DNA of 64,000 nucleotides from Lucinisca nassula (GCA_963580285.1 OY757015.1:128804188-128868187); one strand, 5' to 3'. Positions 52,725 through 63,671 are shown, numbered from the stretch's first letter. The notes: generated by a model from the sequence alone, not told the origin. Numbers and translations: made by a program.

Positions 52725-52960
52725 ATACAGAGGACCCTCGTTATAAAGACAGTATTTGTTCGTTATTATTGTGCCGTTTTAAAGAATTTGCCGTTTTAAA
52801 AATCCCAGTTTAGGAGTATTCTAGGTGATAAAAGACCTTTTCCCGATCATTACTCCGAGAAACAAATGCTACAGACATTTGTTAGAATCGCCTCGGACCC
52901 GGGGCGATTCTAACAAAATCTATAACATTTGTTTCTTGGCGTATTAGATTACAAGACCCT
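52725..52960. mobile_element. Hairpin MITE candidate
   Basis: Left sequence GGACCCTCGTTATAAAGAC. Hairpin AACAAATG...TTGTTAGAATCGCCTCGG with GGGGCGATTCTAACAAA and CATTTGTTTCTTGG. No matching right TIR; unique in the window. Confidence 0.55.
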
Positions 52961-53038
52961 TTTTTACTATGGACTCGATCTGTGCATTTCCAAACCGAGG
53001 GAAGCCCACGCCGCTCGATACCTAGGCTAAACCTTTAG

Positions 53039-53519
53039 CAAACAAGGTAAACAAACAAGGTAAATGAATTGATTAACCACAAAATTTAATCAATCAATTT
53101 TATGGGTACTCGTTAGATGAGGCGGTCCTAACGAGCATAAACGGCCTATGTTTACAATATAGTTAAAGACACTTTTTTTTTTCCTTATATAAAAGGGGGG
53201 GCCTGTCTAATGATCTCCAATAAACATTTCCTTCGGAGCATAGTGCACATCAAAACCTTATCTTATCTAAGTGATTATGAGGTGATTATGATTCTTGTTT
53301 GATAGGGGGCTCAATAAGGGTACTTGAGTGATAGTATAATTTACTGAGATTGTTTCCAACAACATATTGTTTAAATAACTTCTTTTTTATTTTAAAATAA
53401 AGTAAAGAAAAACACTGATATCCACTGTTTAATTGTTTCCTTTACTCAAAAGTTCAAAGAAGTAAACAACAAGGTAAATGAATTGATTAACCTCAAAATT
53501 TAATCAATCAATTTTATCT
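53039..53519. repeat. 55-bp direct repeats around an AT-rich segment
   Basis: ACAAGGTAAATGAATTGATT...AATCAATCAATTTTAT at 53047-53102 and 53469-53518. A degraded MITE-1 hairpin (ACTCGTTAGATGAGGCGG) lies at 53103-53150. Confidence 0.75.
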
Positions 53520-53606
53520 TTATTTATTTCTATTTATTTATTTTTTATTTATTTTTTCATTTATTTATTTTTTATTTATTTTTTAATTTATTTATTTATT
53601 TTTGGT
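53520..53606. repeat. (TTTA)n-like tract
   Basis: Impure ATTT/TTTA tetranucleotides. Confidence 0.9.
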
Positions 53607-53794
53607 TGAAAGTATGTGATACACAAATCATATAATGTCTAAAACATTAGCTTTTTATAGTTTCAGTCAAGATGGAACTATAAAATGTTCTTTGTTTTAG
53701 ACACAATCATATCAGAAAAAAGAAAAAAAAAATTTTAAGGTTTTATTTTTCACCTTTTCAAGTTTAAAATTAAAATAACAAACACAATTAAATT

Positions 53795-54600
53795 TATTTT
53801 TCTTATTTAGATTGCAAACATAGGTTGTGGTGCTCGTTAGAGCCGCCTCATTGAGTCGGTTCAAACGAGTACCCACAACCTATGACTCAATGAGACGATT
53901 CTAACGAGCACCCGCAACCTTTGACTTGGAGCAGAAATAAGGAAAATAATGTATATCCCCTTAAACCCCCATTTTCTCTATAGAAAGTTGGGTGTAGGGG
54001 ATGTTCCCTTTTCCTCAAAATCATATATTGTATGTCCTCGTTAGAACCACCTCATGGAAGCAGTTCTAACGAGCAGTCACATTGTAAAAACAAATTGTGG
54101 GTACTCGTCTGAACCGCTTCGCCGAGGTGGTTCTAATGAGTACCCAAAATATATGTTTAGAGCAGAAATAATAAAGTTATTAGGATTTTATCTGAAAAAA
54201 AAAAAACATTTTTGGTGGAAAAAATTTACCCGTATATTTGAATCGGCATTTTCTGTAATGAATATAAATAATGGCTACTAAATTTAAAATCGGAAAAAAG
54301 TGCTGTTGTTTCTTCCATGCAAATCAAAATAAGGACTTAGATGTAAATGAAGAGATGTCATTTGTCAAAGTCATATCCATAGCAAATTTATTACCCTCTC
54401 TTGGTCCCCTACCTGTATGACAGCCTGAAAACCCCAAGTGTATTTTATCTAAATGCTGGATTCTTAAATAAACGGTCTTTAGGATGTTATGTAATCGAAA
54501 AATGTGTCTTTAAGAAAAATATCACGAATTCTCGTCAGAAAAGTAGCCATTTTGGAGATACGAAACTATGCACTATCTTGCACGGGCGTATTATCGTAAA
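53795..54600. mobile_element. Composite of several MITE-1b hairpins
   Basis: Three hairpin cores in succession (53823-53920, 54030-54080, 54090-54150), each GCTCGTTAG-AACCGCC-type with complement, plus one right end at 54540-54600 (AAGTAGCCATTTTGGAGATA...GGGCGTATTATCGTAA). Probably nested or recombined copies. 54160-54530 is unassigned. Confidence 0.65.
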
Positions 54601-55094
54601 GGAAAAAGCTTACACATTCTTTAAAGTAACGCCTAACTCGTAACTGAAAAAGTTCTTTAATATATTGTGGAACCATACTTTTCATCACTTTATACATTAT
54701 TTTTGATTTATTGACAAATACATTTTGATCGAAAGATAAAATATTTAATCGCCTCCTTGCACTTTCAAGATCCGAATATTCATTACTTAGAATGGTTTTA
54801 CAAACTCGTCTTTGAAGTTTTGTTATTTGCGAAACATTATAATCAGAAGAATTTCTCCAAACAATATTACAATAATTAAAATGTGGCTGGATGTAAGCTT
54901 TATAATACATCAACCTATGTTCGATACTTAAATACGATTTTATTTTGGATAGAAGCCAAATATATGAAGAAACCTTTTTACAAACATATTGAAAATGGTT
55001 AGTCCACTGCAAATTTTGATCAATATTTACACCAAGTATCTTATCACCTGTTGTCAATTCCAAATTAATGCCATTATATGCTAAAGTGAAACTT
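54600..55094 (-). pseudogene. LINE (CR1/jockey-type) ORF2 C-terminal fragment
   Basis: Minus-strand frame (54566-55063, open upstream to about 55094) encoding LGVNIDQNLQWTNHF, KIKSYLSIEHRLMYYKAYIQ, PHFNYCNIVW and LQRRVCKTIL. This is the region downstream of the RT palm in jockey/CR1-like LINE proteins. The catalytic FADD part lies upstream and is absent, replaced at 55095 by PLE sequence. The last residues after KELFQL derive from the abutting MITE end. Non-functional remnant. Confidence 0.8.
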
Positions 55095-55104
55095 CATGGA
55101 GCAT

Positions 55105-55672
55105 TACGACAGATTGCCTGCATGGTAGTTAACCCAATCACGATTGACAACTTTGCTTCCCTATTGAATTGCACGCCTCAGATTCTATGACGGTGCTAGC
55201 GTAAAGGCTTACAGAGAATTAGAGAGAAGTTAATTTTAAGTAATGTTGGTTGGTGCCTGATGCTCTGTCTCTGGTCGGGGCCCATCGGAGTCCAACTGTT
55301 GGTTTTCTTTTGCTCCAGCATTTCAGTGGTTTCTTGCTGTCGAGTCCTCACCGTCGTTTCATCTCTGTGGTTGTTTGATTTTTGCATTCTCGGAGATGTT
55401 GAACTGATGAGAAAGGAGGCCTTCATGCGAACTGAACAAATTATTTGTCTGTAAGGGCGAGGATTGCAGCTGCGTAAAAGCACCCCCCCCCTCCCCCAGT
55501 GGAATTCGTTTCACTGACCGTTCCAATGCGGTTCTTCTGTCGTGGCTTATTTTTTGTTATGGTTTGTCTTTTGAGTGTGTGTATCGCTTATATTATTTTG
55601 TTTTGGATAGCCAGTTGGCCATTTTGTGGGAAAGTACCTGTCCTTTTGGCTTTCCGCTATTGATGTTTCCAC
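55105..55672 (+). mobile_element. PLE 3'-end fragment
   Basis: Starts in the last codons of the RT ORF (CGACAGATTGCCTGCATGG), passes the stop region and 3' sequence, and ends at the SINE-B. Internal deletions relative to 18540-19200 include TTGTCTG joined to TAAGGGCGAGG. Confidence 0.85.
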
Positions 55673-55674
55673 GA

Positions 55675-55946
55675 CCCCCGCCCATAGGGGCTTGAAGAAA
55701 TATATGGGCTGTATGATGTTTCCATGCAGAGCTGAATCCGGCCCGCACACTAGTACTGGTAAACCGCTTAGAGGATCTAAGCCTGTCCAGGAACCGCGGT
55801 GCGAGGCGGACCGTCCATGCTAATAAACCCTATTGGTTTCATTGGGCGACAGGGCTTGAGATGTCATTTCATCTCAATGTCGGGTAAAAGTCCTACAAAA
55901 TTGGAAGCAACGTCTCAAAAATGACCTTCACAGTGTTGACGGGTAC
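55675..55946 (+). mobile_element. SINE-B copy lacking its tail, inside PLE fragment
   Basis: GACCCCCGCCCATAGGGGCT to GTGTTGACGGGTACG. 55947-56612 has only a small hairpin (CTGATCAGACTGC...GCAGTCTGATC, 56277-56336). Confidence 0.88.
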
Positions 55947-56612
55947 GAGCGTCAAAATGGCACTGAAAACTTCCCTGGTTGACCCTCGCATTAGCAACTA
56001 GAGCGCGCAGTCGATGGCACGCCATCGCAAAACCCCACGCTTCTGACAGAGCTAATTATAAAGCTGTCCTCGCAAGCCCTGGTTAGTGTCATTGAATGCA
56101 TCTTAACGTAGGGAACAAGAATATATATGGTTATGGGGTGGGGATCTAAACGGTTTCTGAGATATAAGGCCGTTAATGAAATGGAGGGGGTGGGCATGGC
56201 CCCAGCGCATCCCAGGGGTCACCCTAGTTGGTGTTCAATCAAGCAGTGTGGGCCCTGGTAAGACTGTTCCGAGGGACCTGATCAGACTGCTGATCAGACT
56301 GCTTCTAGAGGAGGTCCTAGAGGAGCAGTCTGATCGTTCGCAACAATGATTTCTTACGTCACAATAAGACAACAAAGCAGCCGACAATTGCTGCAATGGG
56401 CTAATTGTCGCATTTCTTTTCTTTTTATACCAGTTTTAGCGGACAGCATAACAGTTTGTGCATCTGTAAACAGAACAAGTTTTGCACGTGTTCACTGCAG
56501 GTTGTAGGTAGAGTAAGAAATTCGTATCAGCCCACTATGAGCACATGATGGTTTGTCCCTGTGTAATGTTACAACACAAAGAGCAAGTTGTGATCTGGAA
56601 GGCCAAGTGGTT

Positions 56613-57075
56613 TTTGTTTGTTTGAAATAAGGTTTGACGTCACCGTCAACACTATTTAATTCATACTGGAGACGTTGCTTCCAATTATGTTGGACTTTTA
56701 CCTGAGACTGAGATTTTGTTTGTTTGTTTGTTTGTTTGTTTAAGAGTTTAACGGCCCAGTCAACACTATTTTAGGTCATTTTTGAGCCGGCCAGTTTACC
56801 TATCCACACTTTTTCCTGGGCAGGCTTATACTTAAGCGGTTAACCAGTACAGTGTACATTCTTTCGCCAGAAACTGACAACTGCCCTTCTTGAATCAGCG
56901 GAAGATAGAGAATGACCGTAGAAAAGATTTCATGATCAATCTCCATGAAAGAATGTTGCCGACCACGGCAGGTATCGAACCCGTGTCCTTCTGATCAACA
57001 GTCAGACGCGCATGCGACTGAGGTACCGAGGTCGGCCCTGACACTTAGATAAAATCACATCTCAAGCATGGGGTA
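56613..57075 (-). mobile_element. SINE-E inserted in SINE-B
   Basis: The outer SINE-B (minus) is at 56613-56715 and 57045-57075. Within it SINE-E (56716-57044, minus) reads in reverse complement GGCCGACCTCGGTACCTCAG (A box), GGGTTCGATACCTGCC (B box), and ends GCCGTTAAACTCTTAAACAA plus CAAA units. Near-identical ACTGAGAT/ACTTAGAT at both junctions look like a target duplication. Confidence 0.85.
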
Positions 57076-57553
57076 ATGCATTATTTTCCTTCTTTCTGCT
57101 AAAAAACAAAGAGTCCCACAAAATTGGAAGCAACGTCTCCAAAATGACCTATACAGTGTTGACGGGGACGTTAACCTTCAAATTAAAAACAAACAGACAA
57201 AAACGTCTTGGGGCGGCTCTAACGAATCAGTGGAAAGGAGACAATGACCGTAGAAAAGATTTCATGATCATTCACCACGAAATAATGGTGCCAACCACGG
57301 CAGGTATCGAACCCGCGGCCTTCTGATCAACAATCAGACGCGCATCCGACTAAGCTTTCGAGGCCGGCCCTGACACGGAGACAAAATCACATCCTAAGCG
57401 TGGAGGGTATGCATTATTTTCCTTCTTTCTGCTATAAACAAAGAGTCCCACAAAATTGGAACCAACGTCTCCAAAATGAGCTATACAGTGTTGACGGTGA
57501 CGTTAAACTTCAAATCAAACAAACAAACAAAAAAGTCTTATGGCGGTTCTAAC
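56895..57553. repeat. Tandem duplication, period 331 bp
   Basis: 56895-57225 and 57226-57553 align throughout (TGACCGTAGAAAAGATTTCA, ATCGAACCCG, GCATTATTTTCCTTCTTTC, AAAGAGTCCCACAAAATTGG). The unit contains half a SINE-E, SINE-B scraps and a MITE-1 end (GGCGG(C/T)TCTAACGA). Confidence 0.88.
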
Positions 57554-57683
57554 GACCACTCACAATCTAAGTTTGGACTCGAAATAAGCCAGCATATATT
57601 AAACATTTCCGTCTGAAAATGTAAGTTCTAGAGATACAGTAGAGAAGGAGCCCCCCTTTTTACACTTAATGAAAGGCTTTGTT

Positions 57684-58172
57684 TTGTTTGTTTGATCGAT
57701 TTAAGGTTTAACCCTTATCTTGCTGAATATTCATTTTAGCCACACCCATTTCAGACTCTGAACGAATCAGATTACCTGACGTAATTTATTCCCACAAATT
57801 CATGAACTGAATGTCAAATAGTGTAGATCCTGATCAGAAGCCAACTGATCTGGATCTACACTGTTTGCAAAGATAGTGGTTGTCGTGAACAGCAGGATTA
57901 GAGTTAACGTTCCCGTCAACACTGAAAAGGTCATTCTGGAGACGTTGCTTCCAATTTTGTAGGACTTTTACCCGACATTGAGATTAAATGATATCTCAAG
58001 CCCTGTCGCCCAATGAAGCCAATAAGGTTTATAAGCATGGACGGTCCGACTCGCACCGCATAGATCCTCTAAGCTGTTTACCAGTACTCGTGTGTGGGTC
58101 GGATTCAGCTCTGCGTGGAAGCATCATGCAGCCCATATATTTCTTTAAGCCCCGATGGGCGGGGGCCTCGTA
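57684..58172 (-). mobile_element. SINE-B copy split by MITE-5
   Basis: Tail side GTTTGTTTGATCGATTTAAG at 57684-57705; body 57903-58172 (TTCCCGTCAACACTG ... CCCCGATGGGCGGGGGC). The break lies at the TTAA of the family's GGTTTAACGT sequence. Confidence 0.85.
57706..57907. mobile_element. MITE-5, piggyBac-like, inserted at TTAA
   Basis: Flanked by TTAA on both sides. Ends CCCTTATCTTGCTG and CAGCAGGATTAGAG. Internal hairpin AGTGTAGATCCTGATCAGA...CTGATCTGGATCTACACTG. Confidence 0.85.
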
Positions 58173-58473
58173 CGTATTGAAAGGTCGTTTATGCCTTATG
58201 CATGTAGGTATGTAGGTTACAATTAATTTTGATTTCAAGTACGGTAAGTGTTTTGATGTCGATGTGATTATATTTTGTAAGCAACAAAGAACAAGATATT
58301 AAAGTCACCGATATGCTCGGAAAATAAATTAGTAATTTTGGACAAATTTAGAATGATTTTTCCGTGACACTGGAAAGGGATCTTTGTGCATCTGTGTCCA
58401 GTGAATATTCACAGTACATCTCTGTCTCCTTGGAGGAATAATGGGTCAAAGATCATCCGTATAGCGCACAGCA

Positions 58474-58516
58474 AAGACCCTAATCAGATTGCGCGGACGC
58501 GCAGTCTGATCAGGGT
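58474..58516. repeat. GC-rich hairpin
   Basis: GACCCTAATCAGATTGCGCG pairs with CGCGCAGTCTGATCAGGGTC. No TIRs seen. 58173-58473 and 58517-58919 hold nothing else recognised. Confidence 0.7.
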
Positions 58517-58933
58517 CTCAGCTGGGCGCACATGGTCGAATACCATTTTATGCTTGGCGTGTCCCAAATTTGTCTGTAAATCTGCACTGAGACTTTTTGT
58601 ATGATTTATGCCATTTTTGTACGTAGGCCTATCATATTAACCTATAAATCATTTTTATAAATCATTTTTAAATTGTTAATATTCTTGGAAATCGACGTGT
58701 AAATAAATAGCACTGGGCTATCTTCATTTAGACCTCATTGTTTTATTTGATAGACCTCATTTTGTTATTTAATTTTGTGGATAAGCTGCCTTTAGGTCAT
58801 ATTCCATGAATCTTTTATGCAATACAATGTGAACCGGGGCACAGCATAAACAAACTGTCATATGTAACAAGCGAAGATTAGGACATGCGTATTCTGATCA
58901 GTGTTTTCGAAGGCGTAGTCCTCTGTGGATCTT

Positions 58934-59231
58934 TTGCCCCCGCCCATAGGGGCTTGAAGAAATATATGGGCTGCATGATGCTTCCACGCAGAGCGAATCC
59001 GGCCCGCACACTAGTACTGGTAAACCGCTTAGGGGATCTAAGCCTGTCCAGGAACCGCGGTGCGAGGCCGACCGTCCATGCTAATAAATCCTATTGGTTT
59101 CATTGGGCGACAGGGCTTGAGATGTCATTTCATCTTAATGTCGGGTAAAAGTCCCACAAAATTGGAAGCAACGTCTCCAAAATGACCTTTACAGTGTTGA
59201 CGGGGACGTTAAACCTCAAATCAACCAAAAA
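58934..59231 (+). mobile_element. SINE-B, full length, 14-bp target duplication
   Basis: GCCCCCGCCCATAGGGGCTT to GACGTTAAACCTCAAATC-AACCAAAAA. CCTCTGTGGATCTT at 58920-58933 and 59232-59245. Confidence 0.94.
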
Positions 59232-59554
59232 CCTCTGTGGATCTTGTAAACACAGTGATCGAATTTCCGAAGGGACACAGGTTGATCCAAATCGTTCCCG
59301 GTTATACCCACCAATACATACATTTTGCTGTGCATAAGTTCAACTATGTTATAAAGGACACTGAACGAGAAGATTGCGAAAAGGCTATGCGAAGGCAGTG
59401 CGCACAATCGCGGAAGGGCAATCGGTAGAGCCTCTTGAGAACAGGCAGTAACAGAATTTCTATGTTTAGATCGATTTATTAGATTTTCCATGTGATAACA
59501 AACCTGTACGGAACCTGGGAAGGGACTTGCATATTTCTTTTTTAATATGTTGTG

Positions 59555-59850
59555 TGATTGTTTGATTTGAGGTTTAACGTCCCCTCCAACACTATTTAGG
59601 TCATTTTGGAGACGTTGTTTCCAATTTTTGGGGACTTTTACCCGACATTGAGATGACTGACATCTCAATCTCTGCCGCCCAATGAAACCAGTAGGGTTTA
59701 TAAGCATGGACGGGCCGACTTACAGCAGTTTTCCTGGGCAGGCTTAGACCTAAGCAGATTACCAGTACTAATGTGCGGTCGGTATCAGCTCTGCTTGGAA
59801 GCATCGTGCAGCCCAATCTATTTCTCCAAGCCCCAGAGGGCGGGGGCGGT
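59555..59850 (-). mobile_element. SINE-B copy
   Basis: TTTGATTTGAGGTTTAACGT ... GCTCTGCTTGGAAGC ... CCCCAGAGGGCGGGGGC. The palindrome array starts immediately after its 5' end. Confidence 0.9.
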
Positions 59851-59854
59851 AATA

Positions 59855-60262
59855 TGTTGTGTGAACAAGATGATATCTTTTGCGCACAAGATCTTGTGCT
59901 CACAAGTTATTATCTTGTTCGCACAAGATAATATCTTGTTCGCACAACTTAAGACCTTGTGCGCACAAGATATTATCTTGTTTGCACAACATCTTGTGCG
60001 GGCAACATAATATCTTGTGCGCACAACTTATTATCGTGTTCGCACAAAATAATATATTGTGCGCACAAGATATTATCTTGTTTGCATAACATATCTTGTG
60101 CGGACAACAAATATCTTGTTCGCACAAGATATTATCTTCTTCACACAACTTAATATCTTGTGCGGACAATATAATAGCTTGTTCGCACAACATATTATCT
60201 TCTGCGGACAAGATAATATTTTGTTCTCACTACTTAATATCTTATTCGCACAACATATTAAA
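59855..60262. repeat. Array of about 20 palindromic 20-22-bp units
   Basis: Imperfect repeats of TTGTGCGCACAAGATATTATC. TTGTGCGCACAA and AAGATATTATCTT are each self-complementary. Units vary (TTCGCACAA, TGCGGACAA, AACTTAATATC). The self-complementarity makes frames open on both strands (overlapping at 59880-60361); these are not genes. Confidence 0.95.
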
Positions 60263-60361
60263 AATAAAAGTGCGTGTCCCTTCCCGGGTTCCGTAAACCC
60301 GTGTTTTATGTCGCATAGTTTCATATCTCTAAATCTGATATTAGGTAAATACGTCCCGTAA

Positions 60362-60487
60362 AGTTACATGTACGACGTCCTTAACGACGTCGCTTATATT
60401 GTCATTTTTGTAAACAATCGTAAATAAAATGCGTTTTAAATGTCATATGATAAATAGAATCTTGCACTCGTGCTCATGTATTATTGT
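60362..60487. mobile_element. MITE-6 end fragment
   Basis: TTTTGTAAACAATCG, AAATGCGTTTTAAATGTCAT, AGAATCTTGCACTCGTGCTC; the inverse of 22500-22600. Confidence 0.75.
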
Positions 60488-60490
60488 GTG

Positions 60491-60787
60491 TTTGTTTGGT
60501 TTGAGGTTTAATGTCCGCGTCAATACTGTAAAGGTCATTTTGGAGACGTTGCTTCCAATTTTGCGGGACTTTTACCCGACATTGAGATGAAATGACATCT
60601 CAAGCCCTGCCGCCCAATGAAACCATTAGGGTTTATAAGCATGGGTGGTCCAACTTGCAACGCTTTGCCTGTGCAGGCTTAGATCCTGTAAGCAGTTTAC
60701 CTGTACTCGTTTGCGGGCCAGTTTCAGCTCTGCGTGGAAGCATCATGCAGCCCATCTATTTCTTCAAGCCCCGATCGGCGGGGGCCA
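60491..60787 (-). mobile_element. SINE-B bounding duplication unit 1
   Basis: GTTTGGTTTGAGGTTTAATG ... CCCCGATCGGCGGGGGC. Shares private variants with the copy at 61511-61811 (GGTGGTCCAACTTGCAACG). Confidence 0.92.
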
Positions 60788-61510
60788 TCCAATAGGCTGT
60801 AGGTACTCGTTAAATCCGACTCCTTGAGGCGGTTCTAACGAGTGTCCCAGTGTATGATTTAAAACAGAAAATATAACTCTTAAAGGAAAGAATTTGCTTC
60901 TAAGGAGCAAATTCTTTCCTTTAAGAGAATACCCCTTTTTCAGTGGGACAGGGCTTATAGAAAAGCCTACAGGAAGTCACGAAAGTTGCCTCCCTTTGCA
61001 AAATGGCGGAAAAAGTTGTACGGTGTTCCCATTCCCCTTAATTGCGTGATTTTGTGCGTTACTCTCGAGCCTCTTCATACCGCCGTCCTTTGCCCAAAGG
61101 TCGATGACATGGGCAAAGTGATGCGAGTCGGACTGCCCCTAATTATTAAACTTGATTAACAAAATGTTGATGGGGACTTACAACCGCAACTCAAACAAAT
61201 CAAAACAAGTTGTGGGTTAAAGTTGTTTAAAGAATTTATATTGTTCCAATCCTGGTAGACGTTTAAATAGATGATTTAACATTTACGATCCTTTCAACCT
61301 GAAAGTTGCAGTTCCCCTTTTGGGGTATTCTGGCCTTGTACCATTTTTTTATTTTTTTGCAGGTAAACAGCCTAACATGTGTTCTTAATTATGGCATACC
61401 TCAGGTCGCGCACAAGGTTGGGTTTTTTCGAGCTACAGGCCTTTAAAGGTGGTGGAGTAGCTTAGCATGACACTGTGGTGTATTTTGAAAGTTAAATTTG
61501 GTTATATTTG
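60491..61510. repeat. Tandem duplication, unit 1 (period 1,024 bp)
   Basis: SINE-B, half MITE-1 hairpin, MITE-4 part and about 450 bp of unassigned sequence (TACCGCCGTCCTTTGCC, AAGTTGCAGTTCCCC, CATACCTCAGGTCGCGC). Unit 2 starts at 61511. Confidence 0.93.
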
Positions 61511-61811
61511 TTTGTTTGTTTGATTTGAGGTTTAACGTCCCCATCAACACTGTAAAGGTCATTTTGGAGACGTTGCTTCCAATTTTGCGGGACTTTTACC
61601 CGACATTGAGATGAAATGACATCTCAAGCCCTGCCGCCCAATGAAACCATTAGGGTTTATAAGCATGGGTGGTCCAACTTGCAACGCTTTGCCTGGGCAG
61701 GCTTAGATCCTGTAAGCAGTTTACCAGTACTCGTTTGCGGGCCAGTTTCAGCTCTGCGTGGAAGCATCATGCAGCCCATCTATTTCTTCAAGCCCCGATC
61801 GGCGGGGGCCA
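61511..61811 (-). mobile_element. SINE-B bounding duplication unit 2
   Basis: Nearly identical to 60491-60787. Confidence 0.93.
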
Positions 61812-61906
61812 TCCAATAGGCTGTAGGTACTCGTTAAATCCGACTCCTTGAGGCGGTTCTAACGAGTGTCCCAGTGTATGATTTAAAACAGAAAATATAA
61901 CTCTTA

Positions 61907-61909
<3 letters not shown>

Positions 61910-61998
<89 letters not shown>

Positions 61999-62316
61999 TC
62001 GGGTTTAACGTCGCTTTCAACAATTTTTCAGTCATATCACGACGGTGTCTGGTTGCGGCAGGGAGCTCAATGCTCACGTTTATAGTGCTGCCTCACTGCA
62101 GTATCATGTCCCAGACACATTACATGATACCACACCCAGTCACATTATCCTGACACTGGATCGACCAGTCCTAGCTCTACCCCGTAAATCTGAGTGCCAA
62201 GCGAGAAGCAGCTAGTACCATTTTTAACGACTTTGGTATGTCGCGGCCCGGGATCGAACCCGAGACCTCCCGTTCCCCGGAGCGGACACTCTACCAACTG
62301 AGCTATCGGGGCCGGT
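61910..62316 (-). mobile_element. SINE-D, tRNA-derived, with (AC)n tail and 13-bp target duplication
   Basis: The reverse complement starts ACCGGCCCCGATAGCTCAGT, with TAGCTCAGTTGGTAGAG (A box) and GGTCTCGGGTTCGATCCCGG (B box), both essentially perfect. Body ends GACTGAAAAATTGTTGAAAG, CGACGTTAAACCCG, then an (AC)n tail seen as (GT)n at 61910-61995. ATAACTCTTAAAG at 61897-61909 and 62317-62329. Good pol III boxes suggest a young insertion. Confidence 0.95.
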
Positions 62317-62954
62317 ATAACTCTTAAAGGAAAGAATTTGCTTCTAAGGAGCAAATTCTTTCCTTTAAGAGAATACCCCTTTTTCAGTGGGACAGGGCTT
62401 ATAGAAAAGCCTACAGGAAGTCACGAAAGTTGCCTCCCTTTGCAAAATGGCGGAAAAAGTTGTACGGTGTTCCCATTCCTCTTAATTGCGTGATTTTGTG
62501 CGTTACTCTCGAGCCTCTTCATACCGCCGTCCTTTGTCCAAAGGTCGATGACATGGGCAAAGTGATGCGAGTCGGACTGCCCCTAATTATTAAACTTGAT
62601 TAACAAAATGTTGATGGGGACTTACAATCGCAACTCAAACAAATCAAAACAAGTTGTGGGTTAAAGTTGTTTAAAGAATTTATATTGTTCCAATCCTGGT
62701 AGACGTTTAAATAGATGATTTAACATTTACGATCCTTTCAACCTGAAAGTTGCAGTTCCCCTTTTGGGGTATTCTGGCCTTGTACCATTTTTTTTTTATT
62801 TTTTGCAGGTAAACAGCCTAACATGTGTTCTTAATTATGGCATACCTCAGGTCGCGCGCAAGGTTGGGTTTTTTCGAGCTATAGGCCCTTAAAGGTGGTG
62901 GAGTAGCTTAGCATGACACTGTGGTGTATTTTGAAAGTTAAATTTGGTTATATT

Positions 62955-63250
62955 TGTTTGTTTGTTTGATTTGAGGTTTAACGTCCCCATCAACACTGTA
63001 AAGGTCATTTTGGAAACGTTGCTTCCAATTTTGTGGGATTTTTACCCGACATTGAGATGAAATGACATCTCAAGCCCTGTCGCCCAATGAAACCAATAGG
63101 GTTTATTAGCATGGACGGTCCGCCTCGCACCGCGGTTCCTGGACAGGCTTAGACCCTCTAAGCGGTTTACCAGTACTAGTGTGCGGGCCGGATTCAGCTC
63201 TGCGTGGAAGCATCATGCAGCCCATATATTTCTTCAAGCCCTATGGGCGG
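62955..63250 (-). mobile_element. SINE-B at the end of the duplication
   Basis: GTTTGATTTGAGGTTTAACG ... GCGGTTCCTGGACAGGC ... CCCTATGGGCGGG. Closer to the 7089-7386 type than to its two neighbours. Confidence 0.92.
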
Positions 63251-63671
63251 GATGGATATATTTGGTTATTACCCATGTGCTGTTTCACTGCAATTTTTCT
63301 CATAGACTGAAGGATGTCTGAAGAGATGTGTGGAAACATATCTCGAAACAAAATTGCAACTTAGGAAGATCAATATCATTCTTCTAACATCAAGGGACTT
63401 TTCCTTATTTTTAACCTTAATCATTAAATATTTTTTGACGTTACTGGTAATGTAGGAGGCAAGCAATGATGATTCCTTCACAACAGTACCATTTTTACCA
63501 GCACAATTGATAGCGATATAGGACTGGTTGACTTGAGCAACATTTCATGGTTCAGTGAACACAGAATGGGAAATGGGTGGGGTAATCCAGATTGTGAGTT
63601 TAGTTACACGTACTATTCAACCACCATACCAATACATCAAAAATCGTGTTGTTACAATAATGTAGTGTGAG
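63251..63671. other. No feature recognised
   Basis: Includes a 70-codon minus-strand frame without recognisable domain. Confidence 0.5.

Larger units (their letters stand above)
61511..62954. repeat. Tandem duplication, unit 2, interrupted by SINE-D
   Basis: Same content as unit 1 plus 422 bp of SINE-D with its repeat tail and target duplication. A few substitutions (e.g. TTTGTCCAAAGG for TTTGCCCAAAGG). Confidence 0.93.

Noticed and set aside
59855..60262. CRISPR-like array of short repeats
   Set aside because: No unique spacers; the whole unit is repeated and degenerate, in a eukaryotic context.
59818..60361. Several overlapping long open frames on both strands (repeated RTRYYL/CAHKILS patterns)
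   Set aside because: Produced by the self-complementary 21-bp array; no protein.
62237..62316. tRNA gene-like sequence with perfect A and B boxes (minus strand)
   Set aside because: It is the head of SINE-D, followed by a SINE body, (AC)n tail and target duplication, so not a functional tRNA gene.
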